From assembly GCF_004348345.1 (NCBI RefSeq), contig NZ_SMJZ01000059.1, positions 1 to 43,915 of the forward strand: a stretch of DNA of 43,915 nucleotides. Direction: 5' to 3'. This DNA is from Nonomuraea longispora (GTDB lineage Bacteria; Actinomycetota; Actinomycetes; Streptosporangiales; Streptosporangiaceae). Below the pieces are notes generated by a model. That model was given only the letters and a program-made list of their open reading frames with translations. It made no database searches and was not told the origin of the DNA. The translations under genes were made by a program, and so were the position numbers. Below are positions 7,739 through 15,192 of the stretch, piece by piece (position 1 is the stretch's first letter; each line of letters starts with the position of its first letter).

Positions 7739-7858
7739 TGACACCTCTCGCAGCCACCGTTGTCCCCCACGAGGGCGGCGGTCGGCGCGGCGCACGTATG
7801 AACGCCGACCCTGAACGACCGGAACAACTCAGCCAGATCAATCACTGGGAGGTCATTC

Positions 7859-9085
7859 ATGACGAAGAGCGTTGACAGCGAACTCGCCGACCTGGAACTG
7901 CCGGTCGAGCGGGGCTGCCCGTTCACCCCGCCCGCCGCCTACGAGCGACTGCGCGAGAAGGCGCCGATCAACAGGATCCGCCTGGTCAACGGTGGCGAGG
8001 CGTGGTGGGTGTCCGGGCATGAGGAGGGCCGTGCCATTCTCGCCGACCGCCGCTTCTCCTCCGACAAGCGCAAGGACGGCTTCCCGCTCTTCAACGTCGA
8101 CGCCGCCACCCTACGGCAGCTCCGCAGCCAGCCGCCGCACATGCTCAGCATGGACGGCAGCGAACACGCCGCTGCCCGCCGTCCGGTGATCGGCGAGTTC
8201 ACCGTGAAGCGGCTGGCCGCACTGCGCCCGCGGATCCAGGACATCGTCGACCACTTCATCGACGACATGCTCGCCACCGACCAGCGCCCGGTCGACCTGG
8301 TCCAGGCGTTGTCCCTGCCGGTGCCGTCCCTGGTGATCTGCGAACTGCTCGGCGCGCCGTACACCGACCACGACTTCTTCCAGGGCCTCACTGCCGTGGC
8401 GGTGCGCCGGACATCCTCGCCGGAGGAACGTCAGCGGGCCTTCGCCGAGCTGCGCGCCTACCTCGACGAGTTGATCACCCGCAAGGAGTCCGAACCCGGC
8501 GACGACTTGTTCGGCCGGCAGATCGCCCGGCAACGCCGGGAGGGCACCCTTGATCACGCGGGTCTGGTGAGCCTGGCCTTCCTGCTGTTGACCGCCGGGC
8601 ACGAGACCACGGCGAACATGATCTCGCTCGGCGTGATCGGGCTGCTCTCCCATCCGGAGCAACTGGCTCTGATCAAGGCCGACCCGGGCAGGACGCCCAT
8701 GGCCGTGGAGGAACTGCTGCGCTACTTTTCCATCACCGACACGGTCTCCTCCCGGCTGGCCACCGACGACGTGGAGATCGGCGGGGTGAGCATCAAGGCC
8801 GGCGAGGGCGTCATCGTCTCGGGCCTGTCGGCTAACTGGGACCCGGCGGTGTTTGAGAATCCGGCGGACCTGGATGTCGAGCACGGGGCCCGACATCACC
8901 TCGCCTTCGGATTCGGCCCGCACCAGTGCCTGGGCCAGAACCTGGCCAGGATGGAACTGCAGATCGTCTTCGACACGCTGTTGCGCCGCATTCCCACCCT
9001 GCGGCTCGCCACACCAGTCCAGGACCTGCCGTTCAAGACCGACGCCGTCATCTACGGCGTTGACGAACTCCCGGTCACCTGGTGA
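7859..9085 (+). CDS. Cytochrome P450 (CYP105-like)
   Basis: This 408-residue soluble bacterial P450 has all core motifs. The I-helix oxygen-activation motif AGHETT is at 246-251, the K-helix ExxR is E285-R288, and the heme loop FGFGPHQCLGQNLAR places the axial thiolate at Cys357. Length and the N-terminal FSSDKRKDGFP pattern suggest the CYP105 group of actinomycete monooxygenases, which act on varied small hydrophobic substrates. A GGGAGG ribosome site lies before the ATG. A ferredoxin gene starts 5 bases downstream, as is usual for this group, but it is broken. The P450 would therefore need electrons from a ferredoxin encoded elsewhere. An SDR dehydrogenase follows, perhaps oxidising the hydroxylated product (inference). 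Confidence 0.93.
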   Translation: MTKSVDSELADLELPVERGCPFTPPAAYERLREKAPINRIRLVNGGEAWWVSGHEEGRAILADRRFSSDKRKDGFPLFNVDAATLRQLRSQPPHMLSMDGSEHAAARRPVIGEFTVKRLAALRPRIQDIVDHFIDDMLATDQRPVDLVQALSLPVPSLVICELLGAPYTDHDFFQGLTAVAVRRTSSPEERQRAFAELRAYLDELITRKESEPGDDLFGRQIARQRREGTLDHAGLVSLAFLLLTAGHETTANMISLGVIGLLSHPEQLALIKADPGRTPMAVEELLRYFSITDTVSSRLATDDVEIGGVSIKAGEGVIVSGLSANWDPAVFENPADLDVEHGARHHLAFGFGPHQCLGQNLARMELQIVFDTLLRRIPTLRLATPVQDLPFKTDAVIYGVDELPVTW

Positions 9086-9089
9086 GGAC

Positions 9090-9250
9090 ATGATGCGGAG
9101 CAAAGTCGACACCGGGGTCTGCGCCGACTCCGGCCAGTGCCTTCCGAGCCGGCCGTGTTCGCCCAAGACGACGACGGCATCGTGGTCCTGCTGACCGACC
9201 ACCCCACGGCGAGACCACGGCACAGGGGGCGCGGCGCCGTCAGCACCGAC
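9090..9250 (+). pseudogene. Frameshifted, truncated ferredoxin of the P450
   Basis: From tandem ATGs at 9090 and 9093 the frame reads MRSKVDTGVCADSGQC, the Cys-x5-Cys start of a small P450-partner ferredoxin. Near 9135 the frame is lost. One frame over, PAVFAQDDDGIVVLL continues the family pattern. The third and fourth cysteines of the normal protein (about 65 residues) do not appear in either frame. It is therefore both shifted and degraded, and cannot bind a full cluster. A GTG at 9137 could start only the cluster-less half. Confidence 0.75.
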
Positions 9251-9357
9251 TTGGTTGGTGATCATGGGGTTCTGTCGCCCGTGTTGGAGATCTCCGACGT
9301 CGCTGACGTCGTGTTCGACCAGAGGACTCGATCTCGAATCAGGAAAGGAAGCAATTG

Positions 9358-10209
9358 ATGACTATGACGGAGCAAGGAATGGGTTTGTTGGCCGGGAAGG
9401 TCGCGGTCGTGACCGGAGCGGGGTCCGGTATCGGCGCGGCGACCGCGGCGAGGCTGGCGGCTCTGGGAGCGCGGGTGTGCTGCGCCGGACGTACGCTCGA
9501 GAATGTCGAGCGAACGGCCGGGGAGATCGTGGCTGCTGGTGGTCAGGCGTTCGGGATGCGGGTGGACGTGGCGTCGCCTGAGGACAACGATGCGATGGTG
9601 CGCGAGACGGTCGCCCGTTACGGCGCCGTGCACATCGCACACCTCAACGCCGCGACGGGACACTGGGCCGGTGTGCTGGACTACCCGCTGGAGGAGTGGG
9701 ACCGCACCATGGCGGTGAACCTGCGTGGTGTGCTGCTCGGTCTGCAGGCGGCGGGCCGGGCGATGCGCGACGGGAGTGGTGGCTCGGTCGTGGTCACCTC
9801 GTCGGCTGCCGGGCTCACCGGTGCTCGGATGTCAGCGGCGTACGCGGCGTCGAAGCACGGTGTGCTCGGACTGGTCAAGTCGGCCGCCCTGGAACTGGGG
9901 CCGGTCGGCATCCGGGTCAACGCCATCTGCCCGGGATACATCGCCAGCAACGACCTCACCCGGAAAATGGGCGAAGAGCTCGACGTCGCCAGCCGATTTC
10001 CGCTGGGCCGACCGGGGCGCAGCGAGGAGGTCGCCAATCTGGTCGCGTTCCTGGCCGGTGAGAGCGCGTCGTTCATCACGGGCAGCGTGTTCACCATCGA
10101 TGGCGGCTGGCTGGCCGGCGGCATCGAACTCGGGGGCGATGCCGAGCAACCAACGACCAGCGACGACCGCATGGCTGCCATTGCCAACACGTCCTCCCTG
10201 AACTCGTAA
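9358..10209 (+). CDS. SDR family oxidoreductase with C-terminal extension
   Basis: This is a classical SDR of 283 residues: VAVVTGAGSGIGAATAARLA at the N-terminus, active-site VTSSAAGLTG and YAASKHGVLGL, then NAICPGYI and the C-terminal TGSVFTIDGGW. It is about 30 residues longer than the usual 250, ending in an acidic and polar tail (GDAEQPTTSDDRM). The ATG at 9358 has AGGAAAGGAA 7 bases upstream and is preferred over the TTG at 9355. The recognisable part resembles 3-oxoacyl-reductase or secondary-alcohol dehydrogenase SDRs. It lies after the P450 and ferredoxin remnant. The substrate cannot be told. Confidence 0.88.
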   Translation: MTMTEQGMGLLAGKVAVVTGAGSGIGAATAARLAALGARVCCAGRTLENVERTAGEIVAAGGQAFGMRVDVASPEDNDAMVRETVARYGAVHIAHLNAATGHWAGVLDYPLEEWDRTMAVNLRGVLLGLQAAGRAMRDGSGGSVVVTSSAAGLTGARMSAAYAASKHGVLGLVKSAALELGPVGIRVNAICPGYIASNDLTRKMGEELDVASRFPLGRPGRSEEVANLVAFLAGESASFITGSVFTIDGGWLAGGIELGGDAEQPTTSDDRMAAIANTSSLNS

Positions 10210-10313
10210 GAACTGGCCGAACAGAACACCCGCATCGCCGACGCCGCGGCGGTGTCACCGAAGAGGCATGACCTGACCGCCGTCCGGTCTGCCGCCCTGT
10301 ATCAGGAGGACAT

Positions 10314-10646
10314 GTGCAACGTGGCGAAGTCTGGTGGGTCGCGTTCGACGAGCGGCGGCCGGTCGTACTGCTGTCGGGAGACGACGCGTCCGGGATCCGG
10401 GCGATGCAGGTCGTCGCTCCGGCGGGCGTCGACATCAGCGGCCTGGGCGTCGAAGTGGTAGTAGGAGCCGTGGAAGGACTGCCCTTTGAAGGCGTGCTGC
10501 GGATAGCGTTCCCTCATCTAGGCGTCACTCCGTGCACGTGGCTGACCACGGTGTCCCGGGACGACCTGATCGAGCAAGCGGGCGTCCTGTCCTCCGCGAA
10601 ACTCAGCGAGATCAGGGACGCCCTCCGTCTCGGCGGACTCAGGTAG
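10314..10646 (+). CDS. MazF/PemK-type toxin
   Basis: The 110-residue protein begins MQRGEVWWVAFDERRPVVLL, the RGEVWWV...RPVVL strand pattern of the MazF/PemK ribonuclease fold. It continues with a strand and loop pattern of the right length (VVAPAG, GLPFEGVLRIAFP, TWLTTVSRDDL). Family members cut RNA and are normally paired with a short antitoxin encoded just upstream. A GTG start is chosen because CAGGAGGAC lies directly before it and an ATG two bases earlier is in another frame. No complete antitoxin is visible in the 104 bases between the SDR stop and this start. It may be a solitary or decayed toxin, or a MazF-fold protein of other function. Confidence 0.7.
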   Translation: MQRGEVWWVAFDERRPVVLLSGDDASGIRAMQVVAPAGVDISGLGVEVVVGAVEGLPFEGVLRIAFPHLGVTPCTWLTTVSRDDLIEQAGVLSSAKLSEIRDALRLGGLR

Positions 10647-10909
10647 GCGGAGAAGGCGAACCCCGTCCTGGACGACCCCACCAGCGTGACCGGCGAGGCA
10701 CAGCGCATGCTCGCCTCCGGCAGGCGCAGCGTGCCGACCGGGCAGGACCGGGCCGCCTTTAAATCTCGTGAAGGGCAGGTCCGTGGCCCAACGTCTACCG
10801 CATCCTCGCCGACCGCCACGTGCGCCCATTCTGGCATCTACGCGCAGGGCGCCCCGCTCATGCCAGTTATGGAGAGTTACTTCGATACGGACCCGAGTGG
10901 CGGAGCAAT
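10647..10909 (+). other. Remnant region without an intact gene
   Basis: Short protein-like stretches (ILADRHVRPFWHLRAG near 10800-10850; DDPTSVTGEAQRMLASG near 10670-10720) appear in different frames without starts or ends. A segment near 10870 (GGAGAGTTACTTCG) resembles transposon end sequence, but no paired end was found. It is read as decayed mobile-element DNA. Confidence 0.35.
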
Positions 10910-10950
10910 GCTGATGTACGTGATAACGGCCTATTATCACGTACATCAGC
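10910..10950. repeat. Perfect 17-7-17 inverted repeat upstream of an integrase fragment
   Basis: The arm GCTGATGTACGTGATAA (10910-10926), a 7-base spacer CGGCCTA, and the exact complement (10934-10950). A related half-site, TTATCCGGTACATCATCCGG, lies at about 11015-11034, just before the integrase start. The arm and spacer lengths fit a tyrosine-recombinase core site; a transcription-factor site is the alternative. Confidence 0.6.
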
Positions 10951-11060
10951 GATCATGGCGGCGCGGCGACCAGGACAACACTTCGCAGGGACGGTGCGCA
11001 ACTCCGGCACGTTATCCGGTACATCATCCGGGCCGCAGCATGCTCCGCCGGGCGGTCGGC

Positions 11061-11522
11061 ATGAGCGCCGCGCCAAAGATCACCGCCCTGCGCGGCGGGC
11101 ACGTCACGCTCGCCGCGGCCGCCGACGCCTTCCTCGCCACCCCGCGCACCGCCAACCCCAACACCCACCGCGCCTACGCCTCCGCGATCGACCGCACCAT
11201 CGAGCGGCTTGGCCGCGACCGGCCGCTCGCCGAGATCGCCGACGCCGAGATCGGCCAGGCGCTCGCCGAGCTGTGGGGCCGCTGCGCGCCGGCGACCTGG
11301 AACCGCAACCGCGCCGCCGTCACCTCCTGGCTGACCTGGTGGGCGTCCAGCGGGCCAGCCGTCGAGGCTGAAGGCGTGAGCGTGGCGGTGGGCGTCGATG
11401 CCGGTGCGGATGTAGGCGACGACGTCTTCGGGCAGGCGTTGCCCACCTCAACCTCCTGGGCCGCTACGACATCGGCCGGAGGCCTGTGCCGGCTCGGTGA
11501 AATTCCGACCTGCCCGGGGTGA
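11061..11522 (+). pseudogene. Tyrosine recombinase/integrase, N-terminal fragment
   Basis: From the ATG at 11061 the frame encodes the N-terminal core-binding (SAM-like) domain of an actinobacterial integrase. TLAAAADAFLATPRTANPNT, HRAYASAIDRTIERLG and TWNRNRAAVTSWLTWW are typical of its helices. After about residue 97 (near 11350) the protein-like pattern stops, and what follows is unrelated sequence until the stop at 11522. Within that tail another frame reads AHLNLLGRYDIGRRPVPAR and a stop, which looks like the end of a different gene, possibly a transposase. The catalytic domain is absent, so the protein is inactive. Confidence 0.75.
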
Positions 11523-11586
11523 TCGGGAACGCGGGGATTTCCTGCAAGATCAAGCAAGGAGCGGTGCGGACGATTTGCAGAAATAT

Positions 11587-11600
11587 ATAGACCGGTCTAT
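11587..11600. promoter_or_regulatory. LmrA/YxaF-like operator
   Basis: ATAGACCGGTCTAT is a perfect 14-bp palindrome 9 bases before the TetR start. The core TAGACC...GGTCTA matches the operator type known for LmrA/YxaF regulators of the TetR family. It probably overlaps the promoter and mediates autorepression. Confidence 0.75.
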
Positions 11601-11609
11601 TTTGACGTC

Positions 11610-12203
11610 ATGATTGAAACAAAGGGAGCCCAGACCAGCGCCCGGCTGGCTGAAGCGATGCTCGACTTGGTCCAGCGGCACGGCTACAGCGGTACGGGAC
11701 TCAACACGGTCCTCCAGCACGCCGGCGCCCCGAAGGGGTCGCTGTACTTCCATTTCCCCCAGGGGAAGGAGGAACTGGGAGAGAAGGCCGTCGAGCTGGC
11801 GGCCAGGCAGTTTCGTTCGCTTGTCACCGACCAGGCACTGGCATCGGCCTCACCGATCGAGGTGGTGCGCCGTGTGATCGACACGCTGGCCGACCTGTTC
11901 ACCGACAGCGACTTCCAGCTGGGCTGCCCGGTCTCGGTGGTCACCTTGGAGATGGGTGCCCAGAGTGAGCGGCTGCGGGAGGCCTGCGCGAACGCTTTCG
12001 AGTCCTGGATCGCGCCGGTCACCGACCAGCTCGTCGCCCACGGCCGTCCTCGCCCCGCCGCCCGTGCGACGGCAACCGCCGTGGTCAGCATGGTGGAGGG
12101 AGCGTTGATTCTGTCGCGTGCCCAGCGCTCCACCGAACCGCTGAGCTGCGCCGCCGAGGCGCTCGCCGTGCTGCTGAACGACGGTGCGGAGGCCTCGGCA
12201 TGA
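11610..12203 (+). CDS. TetR family regulator (LmrA/YxaF type)
   Basis: This is a 197-residue regulator. The DNA-binding domain (about residues 8-55) contains LVQRHGYSGTGLNTVLQHAG then APKGSLYFHFPQGKEELGEK, the recognition pattern of the YxaF/LmrA branch. The C-terminal domain has the branch's GCPVSVVTLEM pattern. The operator directly upstream is of the type this branch binds. No RBS lies before the ATG, so the mRNA may be leaderless. The stop overlaps the next gene's start (ATGA), so the regulator and the SDR-hydrolase fusion form one self-repressed operon released by an unknown ligand. Confidence 0.9.
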   Translation: MIETKGAQTSARLAEAMLDLVQRHGYSGTGLNTVLQHAGAPKGSLYFHFPQGKEELGEKAVELAARQFRSLVTDQALASASPIEVVRRVIDTLADLFTDSDFQLGCPVSVVTLEMGAQSERLREACANAFESWIAPVTDQLVAHGRPRPAARATATAVVSMVEGALILSRAQRSTEPLSCAAEALAVLLNDGAEASA

Positions 12204-14011
12204 GCGCCACGCAGCGGCACGCACTGGTGCTGGGCGCCAGCGGCTTCATCGGACGCCACGTGGTCCTCGCGCTCCGCCAGGCCGGCGTCCGGGTGAGCAC
12301 AGCCAGCCGGAGCCATGAGTCCTACCAGCGGCTTGCCCGCTGGCTGGCCACACGCGGACTCGACCAGGCCCCGGCCGATCTACGGGTCGACTTCACCGGC
12401 CCCACCCTGATCGAGGGCGACTGCGACGATGTCACCGAGATCTACAACTGCGCCGGCGCCTACCGGTTCGGGATGTCAGCCGACGAAGCGCGCCACGCCA
12501 ACGTCGACACCGTCCGCGCGGTCGTCGCCTTCGCGGCGCGATTGCCGCACCTGCGCCGCCTGGTTCAGGTCTCCGGCTACCGCGTGGGAGGGCAGGACCC
12601 TGCCCCCTGGAGTGAGGAGCACCGACGCCAGACCTACCAGGCCCTGGGCGCCTACGAGGCATCCAGGGTCGAGGCAGACGCCGTCTTCCAGGCAACAGCA
12701 GAGCGACTGGGCGTCCCCTGGTCCATCGTCAACCCGCCCAGCGTCATCGGCGACAGCGCCACCGGCGAGTCCGACCAGCACCTGGGGCTCGCCTCCATGG
12801 TGAAAGACATCTGGCAAGGCTCGTTGCCCGCGGTCCCGGGCAACGAGCAGACATTCGTCCCCATCGTGGCGGCCGACTATCTGGCCCGGTTCATGACCCT
12901 GTTGCCGACGGACGAGGCCGCCGAAGGCGCGGCGTACTGGCCACTGGACGATGACACCCCGACGATGCCCGGCCTGCTCGCACTCGTCGCCGAGCACTAC
13001 CAGACCAAAGCCCCCCGGGCACGGATCCCGGTGCCGCTGCTCAAGCGCCTGCCTCGATGGCTCACCAAGGCCGACCCGGAAACCCTGACGTTCCTGTCGA
13101 GCGACCGATACCCCACCGACTCCGCGCACGCCTTCGCCGCCCATCACGGGCTGCGCATGCCGGACACCGCCACCACGATCCGCCGCTGGGCCGACCACCT
13201 GGCCGCGCACCGTTTCGGGGACGCGCCCACCGGCGACCGACGGTTCGCCGTGCTGGGCGGGGTGCGGACGTTCGAGCTCGGCGAACCGGGCGCCCCCACG
13301 GTGGTGCTGCCGGGTCTGCCGGTCAACGCCGACACCTGGGCACCGGTCCTCGCAGCGATGCGCGGCGCCCGCGCTGTCGATCTACCCGGGCTGGGGATGA
13401 GCGCGGGACACCGCCAGGACTGGCCGTCCTGGCTGAGCGCATTGGTGACCCAGACCGGAGCCCGCCACCTGGTGGGCCACTCCATCGGCGCCGCGGCTGC
13501 CGTCGAGGCCGCGGCCGCCCACCCCGAAACGGTGGAGCAGCTCACGCTCGTGGCGCCGTTCTTTCTGCAGCCGCCCCCAGGATTCCCTGCGCGGTCGGCG
13601 TTCCTGACCCGCCAGTACCTGAGCCGAGCAACACCCCGCGCGCTGGCCGAGCGACTCACCGGTGACACCGCACACGCCACCGCACTCCACACGAGTGTGG
13701 CCGATCTTCGCCGCGGCACCGCCGCCGCCACCGCCCGCCTCCTGGCAGTCACCACCCAACCGCAATGGCGCGAAGACCTCCAGACCAAACTGCAGCGCTA
13801 CCCCGGGCCAGTACACATCATCGTGGGCTCCCACGATCCCCTCACCCCACATGGACAGGCCCTGCTGGACGCACTCCCGAACGCCACCGTGATCGTCATC
13901 GCCGACGCGGGACACCATCCCCAACTGACCCACCCACACGACCTCGCCCAGACCATCACTGGGCCTGGATCCACCACACTGATTTCGAGTGAGCGTTACG
14001 GCTCACCTTGA
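12200..14011 (+). CDS. Fusion protein: NAD-dependent epimerase-like SDR + alpha/beta hydrolase
   Basis: The 603-residue protein has two enzymes in one chain. Residues 1-340 are an extended-SDR Rossmann domain (VLGASGFIGRHV) with a YEASR sequence at 152-156 where SDRs have YxxxK, so the usual lysine is arginine. Residues 345-590 are an alpha/beta hydrolase with nucleophile elbow GHSIG (Ser428), acid Asp546 in GSHDPLTP and base His in AGHHPQLTHP. Length and continuity argue for a real fusion, not an assembly artefact. It is coupled to the TetR gene by a 4-base overlap. The reaction is unknown; a plausible scheme is ester or lactone hydrolysis joined to alcohol redox chemistry (inference). Confidence 0.85.
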   Translation: MSATQRHALVLGASGFIGRHVVLALRQAGVRVSTASRSHESYQRLARWLATRGLDQAPADLRVDFTGPTLIEGDCDDVTEIYNCAGAYRFGMSADEARHANVDTVRAVVAFAARLPHLRRLVQVSGYRVGGQDPAPWSEEHRRQTYQALGAYEASRVEADAVFQATAERLGVPWSIVNPPSVIGDSATGESDQHLGLASMVKDIWQGSLPAVPGNEQTFVPIVAADYLARFMTLLPTDEAAEGAAYWPLDDDTPTMPGLLALVAEHYQTKAPRARIPVPLLKRLPRWLTKADPETLTFLSSDRYPTDSAHAFAAHHGLRMPDTATTIRRWADHLAAHRFGDAPTGDRRFAVLGGVRTFELGEPGAPTVVLPGLPVNADTWAPVLAAMRGARAVDLPGLGMSAGHRQDWPSWLSALVTQTGARHLVGHSIGAAAAVEAAAAHPETVEQLTLVAPFFLQPPPGFPARSAFLTRQYLSRATPRALAERLTGDTAHATALHTSVADLRRGTAAATARLLAVTTQPQWREDLQTKLQRYPGPVHIIVGSHDPLTPHGQALLDALPNATVIVIADAGHHPQLTHPHDLAQTITGPGSTTLISSERYGSP

Positions 14012-14172
14012 CCGCCGGGCACCAGGATCGGATGATCGCCGCTGAGATCGTCATCAATGCCCTGTCCCGGCATGGCCTGCAGGCTGCGCACCCTGGATGG
14101 CCAGATCGCCGATGCCGCCGCGGTCGCCGGCGGCCGGGTGCTGGCGATCCGACCGCCCGGCCGTCTTGCCCA

Positions 14173-14203
14173 TACTTCCGAGATCGACCCAATCTCGGAA
14201 GTA
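14173..14203. repeat. 12-7-12 inverted repeat, putative recombinase core site
   Basis: Arm TACTTCCGAGAT (14173-14184), spacer CGACCCA, and exact complement ATCTCGGAAGTA (14192-14203). The following recombinase reading frame becomes alignable to its full-length homologue at RDFRR, only 10-20 bases after this site. Related ACTTCCGGAA arms lie upstream of the intact homologue at 30.1-31.1 kb. Nothing else convincing is seen between 14012 and 14172. Confidence 0.65.
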
Positions 14204-14228
14204 GGCTCCCGAGCGTGACTTCCGACGC

Positions 14229-14930
14229 ATGTGGCTGCTGCGCGACGGCCCTGCCAAGCGCAGCCGCGTCTACGTCAACTCCGTCCTCACCGCGCTGGAC
14301 GACTTCCACGTCCGCCGGGGCCTGGGCAAGGCCGACATCGCGCGTGAAGACCTGCCCAAGAACGCGCCGCGCGCCCTGGCCGAACGCGCCCGCATCCGCT
14401 GGCTGCGCGCCGTCGAGGCCCATCTGTCCCCCCGCGGCCGGTGCATCGCGCTGATCCAGTACTACGCCGGCGCCCGCATCAGCGAGGTCGTCCGGCTCGA
14501 CGTCGGCGACGTCCAGATGTCGGCCCGCAAGGGCAAGCTGCGCCTGTACGGCAAGGGCGACACATTCCGCGAAGTCGACATTCACCCCAAGCTCCGCACC
14601 GAGCTACAGCTCTGGCTCGACGAACGCCCCAACTGGCCCCACGCCGGCGACAACCGGGCCCTGTTCCTTAACGCCAAGGGCGGACGGCTGACCGCCCGCG
14701 CCGCCGGCGGCATCATCGCCGAGATCGCCCAGACAGCCGGGCTGGACGATCCCACCACGGCGCACGTCCTGCGCCACGCCCTCGCCACCACGTTGGTCCG
14801 CGGCAAAACCGACCTGGTCCTGGTCGCCGAGATCCTCGGCCACGCACGCCTGGAGACCACCCGCCGGTACAGCTTGCCCTCCGACCAGGACAAGGAAGAC
14901 GCCCTCAAACTGATCACGGTTGACCGCTGA
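14229..14930 (+). CDS. N-terminally truncated tyrosine recombinase
   Basis: This 233-residue protein is the catalytic domain of a tyrosine recombinase. It has the catalytic Arg in GARISEVVRL, Lys in the RLYGKGD strand turn, HVLRH (His-x-x-Arg), the GHARLETTRRY motif with the second His and the nucleophile Tyr. It aligns along its length with the recombinase at 30136-31095 (YVNSVLTALDDFHVRRGLGK versus YLSAIDDFYARRGLGK) but lacks about the first 80-100 residues. An in-frame TAG at 14202-14204 confirms that no longer version can be read. The missing part is most of the DNA-binding arm, so activity is doubtful even though every catalytic residue is present. Confidence 0.8.
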   Translation: MWLLRDGPAKRSRVYVNSVLTALDDFHVRRGLGKADIAREDLPKNAPRALAERARIRWLRAVEAHLSPRGRCIALIQYYAGARISEVVRLDVGDVQMSARKGKLRLYGKGDTFREVDIHPKLRTELQLWLDERPNWPHAGDNRALFLNAKGGRLTARAAGGIIAEIAQTAGLDDPTTAHVLRHALATTLVRGKTDLVLVAEILGHARLETTRRYSLPSDQDKEDALKLITVDR

Positions 14931-15152
14931 CCGCACACTGGCCTGCAGAAACGGGTATCAAGATCGACTCGTGGCCGGTTTTACCTGTATCTCGGCTGGA
15001 CCCGCATACGGGAGTTCCGGAGCCGATTCAGCGGCTCCAGACACACTCGGCGACGAAGGCTACAGAGAGTTACTTTGGGGCTGGTCGCGCCGACCCGAGC
15101 GGTGGGCCAACGGGACGAACGGGTTCATCGCCGCCGTCGCCCCTTGCGCAGG

Positions 15153-15192
15153 ATTTGCTCATGTAAGCTAGGATTTGCTTATGCGAGCAAAT
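15153..15192. promoter_or_regulatory. Two-copy operator at the start of a TetR gene
   Basis: ATTTGCT-TATGCG-AGCAAAT (15173-15192) is a perfect inverted repeat containing the start codon ATG at 15181. A 20-base-spaced imperfect copy (ATTTGCTCATGTAAGC) begins at 15153. The 20-bp direct repetition puts two dimers on one DNA face. Confidence 0.65.

Noticed and set aside
7719..7746. A minus-strand TGTCACC-N16-CGCC match near the SDR terminator
   Set aside because: It has two deviations from the ECF41 consensus and no gene follows. It shows that CGCC-type matches arise by chance, which is why I gave the 40.8 kb sites low confidence.
10210..10313. A possible MazE-like antitoxin upstream of the toxin
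   Set aside because: No start codon or DNA-binding motif; the frame runs on into the toxin gene, so a functional antitoxin cannot be supported.
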